Assembly: GCF_902364025.1 (NCBI RefSeq)
Contig: NZ_CABJCG010000013.1
Coordinates: forward strand, 62,001 to 126,000
Reading direction: 5' to 3'
DNA: 64,000 nucleotides
From: Enterocloster lavalensis
Lineage (GTDB): Bacteria; Bacillota; Clostridia; Lachnospirales; Lachnospiraceae
The translations under genes and the position numbers were made by a program. Below the pieces are notes generated by a model, which was not told where the DNA came from, searched no databases, and was given only the letters and a program-made list of their open reading frames with translations. This document shows, one piece after another, positions 9,001 through 16,302 of the stretch; within the stretch, counting starts at the first letter, position 1, and every line of letters starts with the position of its first letter.

Positions 9001-9708
9001 ATGATTAAAGGTCTCTTTGAAGCAAAACGCTGGAATGCCCTGTTTCAGGTGTTCCCGGAAAAGTACATACCAGGCTTTATGATGACCTTAAAAGTAGCGC
9101 TAACAGGACTCCTGTTAGCGCTGGTTTTAGGGATCATTTTCGGTATGCTTTCCACATCGAAAGCAAAAATATGCCGGTTTTTCTCAAGGGTATACGTGGA
9201 GTTCTTCCAGAACACGCCGCTGGTGGTACAGGTATTCTTCTATTATAACTGTCTGCCCTACGTGATCGGCGGCCGCGTGCCCAAATTCATGCTGGGCGTG
9301 CTGGGTGTGGGAATCTACCACGGCGCCTACATATCCGAGGTAATCCGCACGGGCATCGAAGCCGTGCCCAAGGGACAGTTTGAAGCCGCTTACTCCCAGG
9401 GCTTTACCTATCTTCAGACTATGCGCTATATTATTCTGCCGCAGACCATTAAGCTCATCATGCCCTCCCTGGCAAACCAGGCGCTGAATCTGGTGAAAAA
9501 CACCTCCGTGCTGGCTATGGTAGCGGGTCTGGACCTGATGTATTTCGCGGATTCCTGGGGCAGCGACCGGGGCTACTTCGCCCAGGCGTATTTCTCCTGC
9601 GCGCTGCTGTATTTTGTGATCTGCTTCCCCCTGGCCCGGCTGGCCCGGTACCTGGAGGCGCGCGCCAAACGGCTGCCTGTTCCCAAAAAGCGGAAGGAGG
9701 TGGCGTAA
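9001..9708 (+). CDS. Polar amino-acid ABC transporter permease 1 (HisM/GlnP type)
   Basis: 235 aa integral membrane protein. The N-terminal segment GFMMTLKVALTGLLLALVLG and the motif VEFFQNTPLVVQVFFYY are typical of the His/Glu/Gln/Arg permease family. The EAA loop that docks on the ATPase is visible as EAVPKGQFEAAYSQGFTYLQ. It starts 3 nt after the lipoprotein stop codon and its own stop directly abuts the second permease ATG. The pair therefore probably forms a heterodimeric channel. Confidence 0.92.
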   Translation: MIKGLFEAKRWNALFQVFPEKYIPGFMMTLKVALTGLLLALVLGIIFGMLSTSKAKICRFFSRVYVEFFQNTPLVVQVFFYYNCLPYVIGGRVPKFMLGVLGVGIYHGAYISEVIRTGIEAVPKGQFEAAYSQGFTYLQTMRYIILPQTIKLIMPSLANQALNLVKNTSVLAMVAGLDLMYFADSWGSDRGYFAQAYFSCALLYFVICFPLARLARYLEARAKRLPVPKKRKEVA

Positions 9709-10380
9709 ATGGCGGAAGGTTTTAACCTGATTTTTACCAAAGCCAATTTCCTGTTTATGATGAACGGCCTTCTGATGACCATTTTGATTTCCATCGGAAC
9801 CATTTTCCTGAGCATGATTTTCGGCACCATTCTGGCGCTGCTGCGCCACTTCTGCACCGGCAAGTGGGCCTGGCTCTCCGGGCTGACGGGCGTCTACATC
9901 GAATTTTTCCGCTGTACGCCCAATATTCTGTGGATACTCTGGATCCGCTTCACCATCAAGGGCAATCCCCTGGTGCTGGCGATCTTCGCCTGCACGCTGT
10001 TTACCACCGCTGTGATGGCCGAGATTATCCGCGGCGGCTTGAACGGGATTCCCAAGGGGCAGTTTGAGAGCGCGGCCTCCCAGGGCTTCAGCTTCTTCCA
10101 GACGCTGTTCTACATCGTCCTGCCTCAGACTTACAAGAGCATCATCCCGGCCATGCTGAGCCAGGTGATCACCGTGATCAAGGACACCTCCTTCTTAAAG
10201 GTGGTGGATATTGCGGAGTTTATGCGCAATTCCTACGTGGTAATGGGTAAGCTCAGCGCTCCGGCGCACATTATTATGCTTTACAGTTTCATCGCGCTGT
10301 GTTATTTTATAATCTGCTTCTCCTTATCCTGCGGAGTCAGATATTACCAGAAAAAGGTATTGAGCGCAGCCAGAACGTGA
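9709..10380 (+). CDS. Polar amino-acid ABC transporter permease 2 (HisQ/GlnP type)
   Basis: 223 aa. It has the same family features as the preceding permease: NGLLMTILISIGTIFLSMIFG, VYIEFFRCTPNILWILW, and the EAA loop NGIPKGQFESAASQGFSFFQ. Its ATG immediately follows the TAA of permease 1, showing tight coupling. It is the last gene of the four-gene importer, which ends at a strong terminator (10390-10423). Confidence 0.92.
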   Translation: MAEGFNLIFTKANFLFMMNGLLMTILISIGTIFLSMIFGTILALLRHFCTGKWAWLSGLTGVYIEFFRCTPNILWILWIRFTIKGNPLVLAIFACTLFTTAVMAEIIRGGLNGIPKGQFESAASQGFSFFQTLFYIVLPQTYKSIIPAMLSQVITVIKDTSFLKVVDIAEFMRNSYVVMGKLSAPAHIIMLYSFIALCYFIICFSLSCGVRYYQKKVLSAART

Positions 10381-10387
10381 TTGTCAG

Positions 10388-10423
10388 GGCCCGCCGGGAT
10401 GGAACCGGCGGGTCTTTTTTTAT
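10388..10423 (+). terminator. Rho-independent terminator of the ABC operon
   Basis: CCCGCCGG (10390-10397) and CCGGCGGG (10405-10412) form an 8-bp stem followed by TCTTTTTTTAT. Confidence 0.9.
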
Positions 10424-10590
10424 ATGAGAGTAACAGTTCAGGACGGCGTGGAAATTGGTGCAGAAGGCAGCGTCAAGCTTGCTTGTAAGCTGCTTTCTGT
10501 AACAATTTCCACATCGGATGGACATCCGATGCTTCTTGACCGTCTTTTTTGGTCAAGAAGATGAGCCGTCCTGAACAGTTACATGTGAGA
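10422..10590. mobile_element. Palindromic mini-element 2 (MITE-like), 153 bp, with target duplication
   Basis: The core at 10430-10582 has 18-bp terminal inverted repeats (GTAACAGTTCAGGACGGC / GCCGTCCTGAACAGTTAC, one mismatch). Flanks ATATGAGA and ATGTGAGA form an 8-bp target duplication with one mismatch. Inside the outer stem are three further stems. They are GTGGAAATTG/CAATTTCCAC, a 9-bp CATCGGATG/CATCCGATG hairpin, and a 10-bp CTTCTTGACC/GGTCAAGAAG hairpin. It ends 20 bp before sfsA. It is a close relative of copy 3 (16117-16268). Confidence 0.85.
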
Positions 10591-10602
10591 AAGGAAATGG
10601 AA

Positions 10603-11331
10603 ATGGAGTATGTGGGAATTGTAGAGGGGATCTTTGAGAGCCGTCCCAACAGATTTATCGCCCATGTGAAGGTGAACGGAAAGACGGTGGTCAGCCATGT
10701 GAAGAATACCGGGCGGTGCCGGGAGCTGCTGCTGCCCGGCGCCAGGGTGTTTCTGGAATACCACCCCGAGGCGGCGGAGGGAAAGCGGAAAACCGCTTAC
10801 GACCTGATCGGCGTGTATAAGGGGGACACCCTGATCAACATGGACTCCCAGGCGCCCAACCGTGTGGCCTTCGAGTGGGTTCAGTCGGAACAGGGGGCCG
10901 CGTTTTTGCTGCCGGAAGGACGAGGGCGCATCCGGAATCTGCGGCGGGAGGTGGTGCACGGGGATTCCCGGTTCGACCTGGCCTTTGAGCTGGAATCAAG
11001 GGATCGGACTGTGACGCCTGCTTTTATGGAGGTCAAGGGCGTGACCCTGGAGGAAAACGGCGTGGCCATGTTCCCGGACGCCCCCACTGAGCGAGGGATC
11101 AAACACTTAAACGGGCTGGCCCGGGCCGTGAGGGAGGGATATGCGGCTTATGCGCTGTTTGTGATTCAGATGAAAGGTGTGAGGGAGTTCCGGCCCAATG
11201 ATGTCACCCACCCGGCCTTTGGGGAGGCGCTGAAAAATGCACGGGACGCGGGGGTTACGGTGCTGGCGTTTGACTGCCGGGTGACGGAACATACGTTGGA
11301 TATGGGGGATGCGGTGAAGGTGAGGTTGTAG
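10603..11331 (+). CDS. sfsA: SfsA family DNA/RNA nuclease-like protein
   Basis: 242 aa, the normal SfsA length. The sequence shows an N-terminal OB-like region (FESRPNRFIAHVKVNG, HVKNTGRCRELLLPGA). The conserved C-terminal block FMEVKGVTLEENGVAMFPDA followed by PTERGIKHL resembles a PD-(D/E)XK-type core. E. coli SfsA was first described as a sugar-fermentation stimulation protein that binds DNA; its cellular task in Firmicutes is not settled. I start at ATG 10603, with AAAGGA 8 nt upstream; an ATG at 10597 is too close to it. No promoter other than sequence within mini-element 2 lies between the upstream terminator and this gene. Confidence 0.9.
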   Translation: MEYVGIVEGIFESRPNRFIAHVKVNGKTVVSHVKNTGRCRELLLPGARVFLEYHPEAAEGKRKTAYDLIGVYKGDTLINMDSQAPNRVAFEWVQSEQGAAFLLPEGRGRIRNLRREVVHGDSRFDLAFELESRDRTVTPAFMEVKGVTLEENGVAMFPDAPTERGIKHLNGLARAVREGYAAYALFVIQMKGVREFRPNDVTHPAFGEALKNARDAGVTVLAFDCRVTEHTLDMGDAVKVRL

Positions 11332-11409
11332 GAGGACGTGCGCGGCCGGTGGCATTTTCGGGAATTCTGCATAGTATATGGTAAGGTTTCTCGTGATCGG
11401 GGGATTTCT

Positions 11410-11643
11410 ATGGTAGTTCCTCTAAGCCAGCTGAATGCGGGGGAACAGGCCCAGGTGGTCTGGATCGCCAGCGAGCCGGACACAGCCAGGCGGCTCACCG
11501 ATCTGGGCTTCGCTCCCCAGGAACCGGTCACCTGCGTGATCAAGGGGCCGGACCGCTGCATGTCCGCCTACCAGGTTCGGGACTCGGTTATCGCCCTCAG
11601 GGCCGCCAATGCGGCGGAAATCCTGGTGAAGTTGAGTTCTTAA
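11410..11643 (+). CDS. feoA: FeoA domain protein
   Basis: 77 aa. An SH3-like FeoA domain (LSQLNAGEQAQVVWI..., RRLTDLGFAPQEPVTCVIKG, YQVRDSVIALRAANAAEILV) fills the whole protein. FeoA is the small cytoplasmic partner of the ferrous-iron transporter FeoB. A feoB-like gene lies 12 kb downstream on the same strand (23884), not adjacent. The start ATG 11410 has a modest GGGGGAT ribosome binding site; the in-frame extension upstream to 11338 does not look like FeoA. A shared terminator follows. Confidence 0.85.
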   Translation: MVVPLSQLNAGEQAQVVWIASEPDTARRLTDLGFAPQEPVTCVIKGPDRCMSAYQVRDSVIALRAANAAEILVKLSS

Positions 11644-11691
11644 GGGCATGTTGAAACAGATCTTCGCAAACGCTCTCCTTTTTACTTCAAA

Positions 11692-11727
11692 GGACCCGCC
11701 GGGGAATTTGTCCGGCAGGTCCTTTTT
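11692..11727. terminator. Terminator shared by convergent feoA and paaK-like gene
   Basis: GGACCCGCCGG (11692-11702) pairs with CCGGCAGGTCC (11712-11722) with one internal mismatch. TTTTT follows on the plus strand. On the minus strand the stem is followed by only a short CCTTT. Confidence 0.8.
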
Positions 11728-11763
11728 GTTGTATACGCCAGGGTATTTTCCCAGTATTTTCCA

Positions 11764-12996
11764 TTAATACCGGTTGTCGAACACCCGCGTGGATTTTTTC
11801 TCGCTTCTGGGCAGCTCTCCCATATCCACCAGCTTGACCACCGGGGTCAGGCCGATGCGGCCCTTGAACTGGGTCTGAATCTCGATCTCCAGGGCGTAGC
11901 GGTTGACGCCGGGCTCGATCTCCACAAACAGGGTCAGCACGTCCTTGCCCATGAGGTGGTCCACCATGACCTGATACTCGCTGGAAGCCCCTTTGATCAC
12001 GGTGAGCAGCTCCTCGATCTGGCTGGGGAAGATGTTCACGCCCTTTACCTTCACCATGTCGTCCGTGCGGCCGATCAGGGTGTCGATGCGCGGGAAGGGG
12101 GAGCCGCAGGGGCAGTCTCCGGGCACGATCCGGGACAGGTCGTGGGTGCGGTAGCGGATCAGCGGCGCGCCCTGCTTGCGCAGGGTAGTGATCACAATCT
12201 CGCCCACCTCGCCGTCGGGCAGGACTTCGCCGGTCTTGGGATCCACGATCTCCAGATAGATGTAATCATCCCAGTAGTGCATGGCTCCCTGGGCCTGGCA
12301 GTTGATGGCGATGCCGGGGCCGTACACCTCGGTGAGGCCGTAGATGTCGTACAGGTCCACGCCCAGCTCATTGGCGATGCGCTGGCGCATCTTGTCGCCC
12401 CAGCGCTCGGAGCCGATCACGCCCTTTCTCAGGCAGATCTTATCCCCGATCCCCCGCTTCGCGATCTCCTCGGCCAGCAGCAGGGCGTAGGAGGAGGTGG
12501 CGCAGAGCACCGTGGATTTCATGTCCATCATCATCCGCAGCTGTTTGTCCGTATTTCCCGGCCCCATGGGAACCGTCATAGCCCCCAGGCGCTCCGCGCC
12601 CAGCTGGAAACCGATGCCAGCGGTCCACAGGCCGTATCCGGGGGTGATCTGGATGCGGTCCATGTTGGTGATCCCGGCCATCTCGTAGCAGCGCTTGAAC
12701 ATGAAGGCCCAGTCGTCCACGTCCTGCTGGGTGTAGGGAATAATCACCGGGGTGCCGGTGGTGCCGGACGAGGAGTGGATGCGCACGATCTTCTCCTCGG
12801 GTTCGGTCATCAGGCCCAGGGGATAGGCCTCCCGCAGGTCGCCCTTCCAGGTAAATGGGAGCTTCTCGAAGTCCTCCTGGGACTGAATCTGGTCAACGTT
12901 GACCCCTTCCAGCTTCTGCTTGTAAAAACATTCCTTTGAGGTAAGCTTTTTCAGCTGTTCCTTGATCAGAAGGAACTGGGATTCTTTCATTTTCAT
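11764..12996 (-). CDS. paaK: Phenylacetate-CoA ligase family protein (arylacetate-CoA ligase)
   Basis: 410 aa, an adenylate-forming enzyme of the PaaK family that joins arylacetates to CoA with ATP cleavage to AMP. The P-loop SSSGTTGTPVIIPYT (about 75-90), the YGLTEVYGPG motif (adenylate binding), and RYRTHDLSRI with the PaaK C-terminal domain (IFPSQIEELL...) are clear. It is the last gene of a unit with iorA and iorB, 41 bp downstream of iorB. The products of indolepyruvate or phenylpyruvate oxidation are aryl-acetyl-CoAs, so this enzyme either recovers arylacetate plus ATP or, in the opposite direction, activates arylacetates for reductive carboxylation. The T-box upstream of iorA favours the second reading (inference). 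Confidence 0.88.
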   Translation of the reverse strand: MKMKESQFLLIKEQLKKLTSKECFYKQKLEGVNVDQIQSQEDFEKLPFTWKGDLREAYPLGLMTEPEEKIVRIHSSSGTTGTPVIIPYTQQDVDDWAFMFKRCYEMAGITNMDRIQITPGYGLWTAGIGFQLGAERLGAMTVPMGPGNTDKQLRMMMDMKSTVLCATSSYALLLAEEIAKRGIGDKICLRKGVIGSERWGDKMRQRIANELGVDLYDIYGLTEVYGPGIAINCQAQGAMHYWDDYIYLEIVDPKTGEVLPDGEVGEIVITTLRKQGAPLIRYRTHDLSRIVPGDCPCGSPFPRIDTLIGRTDDMVKVKGVNIFPSQIEELLTVIKGASSEYQVMVDHLMGKDVLTLFVEIEPGVNRYALEIEIQTQFKGRIGLTPVVKLVDMGELPRSEKKSTRVFDNRY

Positions 12997-13037
12997 GGGT
13001 TTGGTCCTCTTTCTCTCTTCCGCTTTGGTCTTACGAT

Positions 13038-13631
13038 TTACCGGCTGCGCCCGTAGGCCAGGGCGCCCAGCTTCAGGGCCTTTAAGTTCATTTCCTTAAA
13101 TTTCTCCGGAACGCGCTTCTCCACGGCCTGCTCCATCTCTTCCATAGTCAGGCCGGTCAGACCGCTGGCCACAGCCGCGCCCAGCAGCACCACGTTCAGC
13201 ACCTTGGGGGAGCCGCATTCCTCACAGATGGCGGTTCCGTCCACCACTACCAGATTCTTTACCGTTTTCTCCAGATACTCCATCATCTCGCCGCCGGTGT
13301 AGCCGCCGCCCGAGAGGGACGCGGTGACCGGGCGGATGGGCGTGGGGCACACGATGGCGCAGCCGTCTGTTTTCAGGTAGGGAAGGCAGCGGACCGCCTC
13401 CGCGGGCTCAAAGCAGATCAGCACGTCCGCTCCCCGGTGGGGAATCATGGGGGAGTAAATATCCTGGCCGATCCGCACGTGGCTGACCACGCTGCCGCCG
13501 CGCTGGGCCATGCCGATGGTTTCCGCACCTCTGGCTTCCATTCCCTTTTCCATGGCCGCCAGGGCGATCAGGCGGGACGCCAGCACGGTTCCCTGGCCGC
13601 CCACGCCGCAGAGTAATACATTTTTCGTCAT
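13038..13631 (-). CDS. iorB: Indolepyruvate:ferredoxin oxidoreductase, beta subunit
   Basis: 197 aa, the gamma-type (POR/KOR C-terminal) domain that forms the smaller IOR subunit. The glycine-rich start VLLCGVGGQGTVLASRLIA and the motif RGAETIGMAQRGGSVVSHVR are diagnostic. Together with IorA it oxidatively decarboxylates aryl pyruvates to aryl-acetyl-CoA and reduces ferredoxin, or runs in reverse. The start is ATG 13631, which overlaps the iorA stop by one base (TGATG) behind GGAGGTG, so translation is coupled. Confidence 0.92.
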   Translation of the reverse strand: MTKNVLLCGVGGQGTVLASRLIALAAMEKGMEARGAETIGMAQRGGSVVSHVRIGQDIYSPMIPHRGADVLICFEPAEAVRCLPYLKTDGCAIVCPTPIRPVTASLSGGGYTGGEMMEYLEKTVKNLVVVDGTAICEECGSPKVLNVVLLGAAVASGLTGLTMEEMEQAVEKRVPEKFKEMNLKALKLGALAYGRSR

Positions 13632-15493
13632 CACCGCACCTCCTCTTCTATGGCGCCTACGGAGCAGATTCTGCCGCACAGGCCGCAGCCGGTACAGAGC
13701 CCGGACTCGATCTTTACCTGGCCGTCGTCCAGCACCAGGGCCGGGCAGCCGATTTCCGTGATACAGGTCCGGCAGTGGACGCAGCGGTCCGGGTCGATCC
13801 GGCAGCGCTTCGTGGGCTTTACAACGGCAATACAGGGGGATTTGAAGATCACCGCCTTGACGCCGTCCAGACCGGAGACCTCCTTCACCGTATTCACCGC
13901 CAGCTCCAGGTCCAGTGGATCCACGGTGACGATCTTCATCACGCCCACGGCCTCTAACACCTTCTCAATGCTCACCTTATCCACCACCTGGCCCATCATG
14001 GTGTGGCCGGTGCCGGGGTGTGGCTGGTGGCCGGTCATAGCCGTGGTGGAATTGTCCAGCACGCAGACGGTCAGGTTAGCCTGGTTGTACACCGCGTTTA
14101 CGATGCCGGTGATTCCCGAGGCGAAGAAGGTGGAGTCTCCCACAAAGGAGAAGTAGCGTTTGTCCGGCTCCACCCGGGAGAGTCCCTGGGCCATGGTGAT
14201 TCCGGCGCCCATACACAGGCAGGTGTCCACCATGTCCAGAGGTTTGGCGTTGCCCAGGGTGTAGCAGCCGATATCACCGCAGTAGACGCCCTCGATGGGA
14301 TCGCCCTCTCTCCCCTCGTTCAGGGACTCCACGGCCCGCTTGACCGCGTAGAAGGACGCACGGTGGGGACATCCGGCGCAGAGCACCGGCGGGCGGATGG
14401 GAAGGGGTGGCACCGGAAGGGACGGGGCTTCCGGCTCATCGCCTTCCAGGCTGTGCAGGTATTCTATGTAAGGATCGCCCAGCCAGGACTCCAGCGCAGC
14501 CCGGACGGACTCCACGCTGTTCTCGCCAGCGGGCTGTACATTTCCGGTGAGCTTTCCCTTTACGTTCACGGGCAGGTAGTGTCTGCCGCACAGGACCAGA
14601 AGCTCCGTCTCCAGCACCGGGTCCAGCTCCTCAACGGCCAGAACCTCCTTAAGGCCGTCCATGAACTTGAGCAGAAGGGACTCGGGCATGGGGTTGGGGG
14701 TGGCCACCTTGAGCACGCGGACGCCTTTGTAGCCCTTTAACGCCTCCATTACGGACTCGTAGTTGATTCCGTGGGTGATCACGCCTTTTGTGCAGCCGGC
14801 TCCCTCCTCCATATGCAGGTAATTGAAGCGGTAGGAGCTTAAATCCTCGCCGATCACCGGCAGGCGCTGCTCGATCATCCGGTGGTTGGCGTTGGAGAGG
14901 CGGGGGAAGATGACCCATTTACTGGAATCCTTGACGAAACCCTCGGGCTCCGGCCGTTTCAGGCGTTCCTTCACCTCCACGCTGGCGCAGCCGTGGCAGA
15001 CCCGGGTGGTGGGGCGAAACAACACCGGGGTGTGGTATTTCTCTGAATAGTCGAAGGCGTCCTCGATCATCTCGTAGGCCTCCTCGGGCGAGCTTGGATC
15101 GAACACCGGCAGCTTGGAAAACTGACCGAAATGGCGGGTGTCCTGCTCGGTCTGGGAGGAAATGGGGCCGGGATCGTCGGCTACAACCACCACCATACCG
15201 CCCTTCACTCCCACGTAGGCCAGACTCATCAGCGGGTCCGCGGCCACGTTTAAGCCTACCTGCTTCATGGTCACCATGGTTCTGGCTCCGGCGTAGGCGG
15301 CCGCGGCGGCCACCTCCATGCCGGCTTTCTCGTTGACCGACCACTCCACGTAGACGTCGCCCGGATTGTGCTTTGCCACGGTCTCTAAAATCTCCGTGGA
15401 CGGCGTTCCGGGATAGCCGGATACCACCTGGACGCCGGCGCGGATGGCGCCGAGGCCGATGGCTTCATTTCCCATTAAAAATGTTTTGGACAT
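13631..15493 (-). CDS. iorA: Indolepyruvate:ferredoxin oxidoreductase, alpha subunit
   Basis: 620 aa, the expected IorA size. The N-terminal pyrimidine-binding domain begins FLMGNEAIGLGAIRAGVQVV with SGYPGTPSTEI; the TPP domain carries CGDIGCYTLG...GDSTFFASG. Two 4Fe-4S motifs close the protein (CRIDPDRCVHCRTC and CTGCGLCGRIC, about 575-612). The start at 15493 is supported by AAAGGGG and by the N-terminal homology; the in-frame region upstream is intergenic tandem-repeat DNA. It is the first gene of iorA-iorB-paaK and is preceded by a T-box leader ending about 280 nt upstream. The enzyme is oxygen-sensitive and marks the host as an anaerobe. Confidence 0.93.
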   Translation of the reverse strand: MSKTFLMGNEAIGLGAIRAGVQVVSGYPGTPSTEILETVAKHNPGDVYVEWSVNEKAGMEVAAAAAYAGARTMVTMKQVGLNVAADPLMSLAYVGVKGGMVVVVADDPGPISSQTEQDTRHFGQFSKLPVFDPSSPEEAYEMIEDAFDYSEKYHTPVLFRPTTRVCHGCASVEVKERLKRPEPEGFVKDSSKWVIFPRLSNANHRMIEQRLPVIGEDLSSYRFNYLHMEEGAGCTKGVITHGINYESVMEALKGYKGVRVLKVATPNPMPESLLLKFMDGLKEVLAVEELDPVLETELLVLCGRHYLPVNVKGKLTGNVQPAGENSVESVRAALESWLGDPYIEYLHSLEGDEPEAPSLPVPPLPIRPPVLCAGCPHRASFYAVKRAVESLNEGREGDPIEGVYCGDIGCYTLGNAKPLDMVDTCLCMGAGITMAQGLSRVEPDKRYFSFVGDSTFFASGITGIVNAVYNQANLTVCVLDNSTTAMTGHQPHPGTGHTMMGQVVDKVSIEKVLEAVGVMKIVTVDPLDLELAVNTVKEVSGLDGVKAVIFKSPCIAVVKPTKRCRIDPDRCVHCRTCITEIGCPALVLDDGQVKIESGLCTGCGLCGRICSVGAIEEEVR

Positions 15494-15579
15494 TCTAATT
15501 CCCCTTTCTTTTGGCGCAGGTTGGGCGGGCGGCGCGGGCGGCCCGGCCATTCCTGTTCCCTGAGATGCGATTATCTGGC

Positions 15580-15750
15580 GGCGGATGTAAGGGCGCCGGG
15601 CCCTGAGGTGCGCTGAGTGCGGGCGGCGCGGCCTTTGGAATGCATTGGCGGATTGCGGCGCGGGGCTCCGAGGTACGCCGGCGGAATGCAGCTCGGGCCT
15701 CCGGCTTATGTCGGCGATCGCAGCGCGGGGCTCCGGGGTACCCCGGCCCG
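15580..15750. repeat. Degenerate ~33-bp tandem repeat in the iorA leader
   Basis: G+C-rich units starting GGCGGATG/GGCGGATT/GGCGGAATG/GGCGATCG can be aligned at about 15580, 15647, 15680 and 15713 (33-34-bp steps), each followed by GCGCGGGGCTCCG-like sequence. The array lies between the T-box terminator and the iorA start codon and encodes nothing I can support. It resembles in period, but not in sequence, the arrays near 56.4, 57.5 and 62.4 kb. Confidence 0.6.
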
Positions 15751-15772
15751 CCGGCAGTGCCGCCCGGTGCAT

Positions 15773-16054
15773 CTAAAAAACCTGCCCTCTCACTATCGAA
15801 AGGGCAGGTTCATCTCTCATATCCCTGCTATGCCACCTTATCGGATCGCAATTCACAAACATGCTGTCACATGCCTGGCCTGTAACGCGGGCCTGCGTCT
15901 CGGATAATCGGCGCGGCCTTAAAAGCCTGCCTTTCCCCTCACCCTCAGCGGTCCATTTGCCGTCCGGCTTATTACGGGGCTTCCACCTTCCCCCGCTCTC
16001 TGGAAATGCTCCCTACGGTTTGATCTCCGCTTCATCGGTTTATTGTTCAAGTTA
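15773..16054 (-). promoter_or_regulatory. T-box leader, predicted to sense tRNA-Trp, upstream of iorA
   Basis: Read on the minus strand, the leader has a Stem I base AGCGG (16031-16027) / CCGCT (15951-15947). It has an AGAGAG bulge and GGTGGAAG loop as in other T-boxes, and a specifier TGG followed by A (15955-15952). The linker contains GCGTTACAG. The T-box sequence AAGGTGGCATAGCAGG (about 15838-15824) contains UGGC. Its GCAGG can pair with CCTGC (15808-15804) as antiterminator. The competing terminator is AACCTGCCCT (15810-15801) / AGGGCAGGTT (15788-15779) followed by TTTTTT. UGG is the Trp codon and the C after UGG would pair with discriminator G73, which tRNA-Trp normally has. Uncharged tRNA-Trp should therefore raise iorAB-paaK expression. 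Confidence 0.85.
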
Positions 16055-16060
16055 TGGATA

Positions 16061-16089
16061 ATTATTGCAGATTTCGGGGCTTCTGTCAA
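16061..16089 (-). promoter_or_regulatory. Promoter of the T-box/iorAB operon
   Basis: Consensus TTGACA (16089-16084), exactly 17 nt, then AATAAT (16066-16061) with TGC directly before it (extended -10). Transcription would start near 16054. Confidence 0.85.
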
Positions 16090-16108
16090 TGACTTATTTG
16101 TTATATCT

Positions 16109-16276
16109 GATATGAGGTAACAGTTCAGACGGCGGGAAAATTGGCGCGGAAAGCCGCGTCAAGCTCGCTTGTAAGCGGGTTTTTGTGTCAATTTTCACAT
16201 CGGATGGACATCCGATGCTTCTTGACCGGTCTTTTTCGGTCAAGAAGATGAGCCGTCTGAACTGTTACGATATGAG
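16109..16276. mobile_element. Palindromic mini-element 3 (MITE-like), 152 bp, perfect target duplication
   Basis: The core at 16117-16268 has perfect 17-bp inverted ends, GTAACAGTTCAGACGGC / GCCGTCTGAACTGTTAC. It is flanked by the perfect 8-bp duplication GATATGAG (16109-16116 and 16269-16276). It has the same four-stem layout as copy 2, with compensating differences in the stems. It lies between the uraA-type permease stop and the iorA T-box promoter. Confidence 0.9.
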
Positions 16277-16302
16277 CCCTGTTTATAAAAAAGTACGTTT
16301 TC

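Noticed and set aside
15494-15772. In-frame 93-residue extension of IorA into the repeat array.
   Set aside because: Pro/Arg-rich translation of tandem-repeat DNA; the conserved IorA N-terminus begins at 15493, after a good ribosome binding site.
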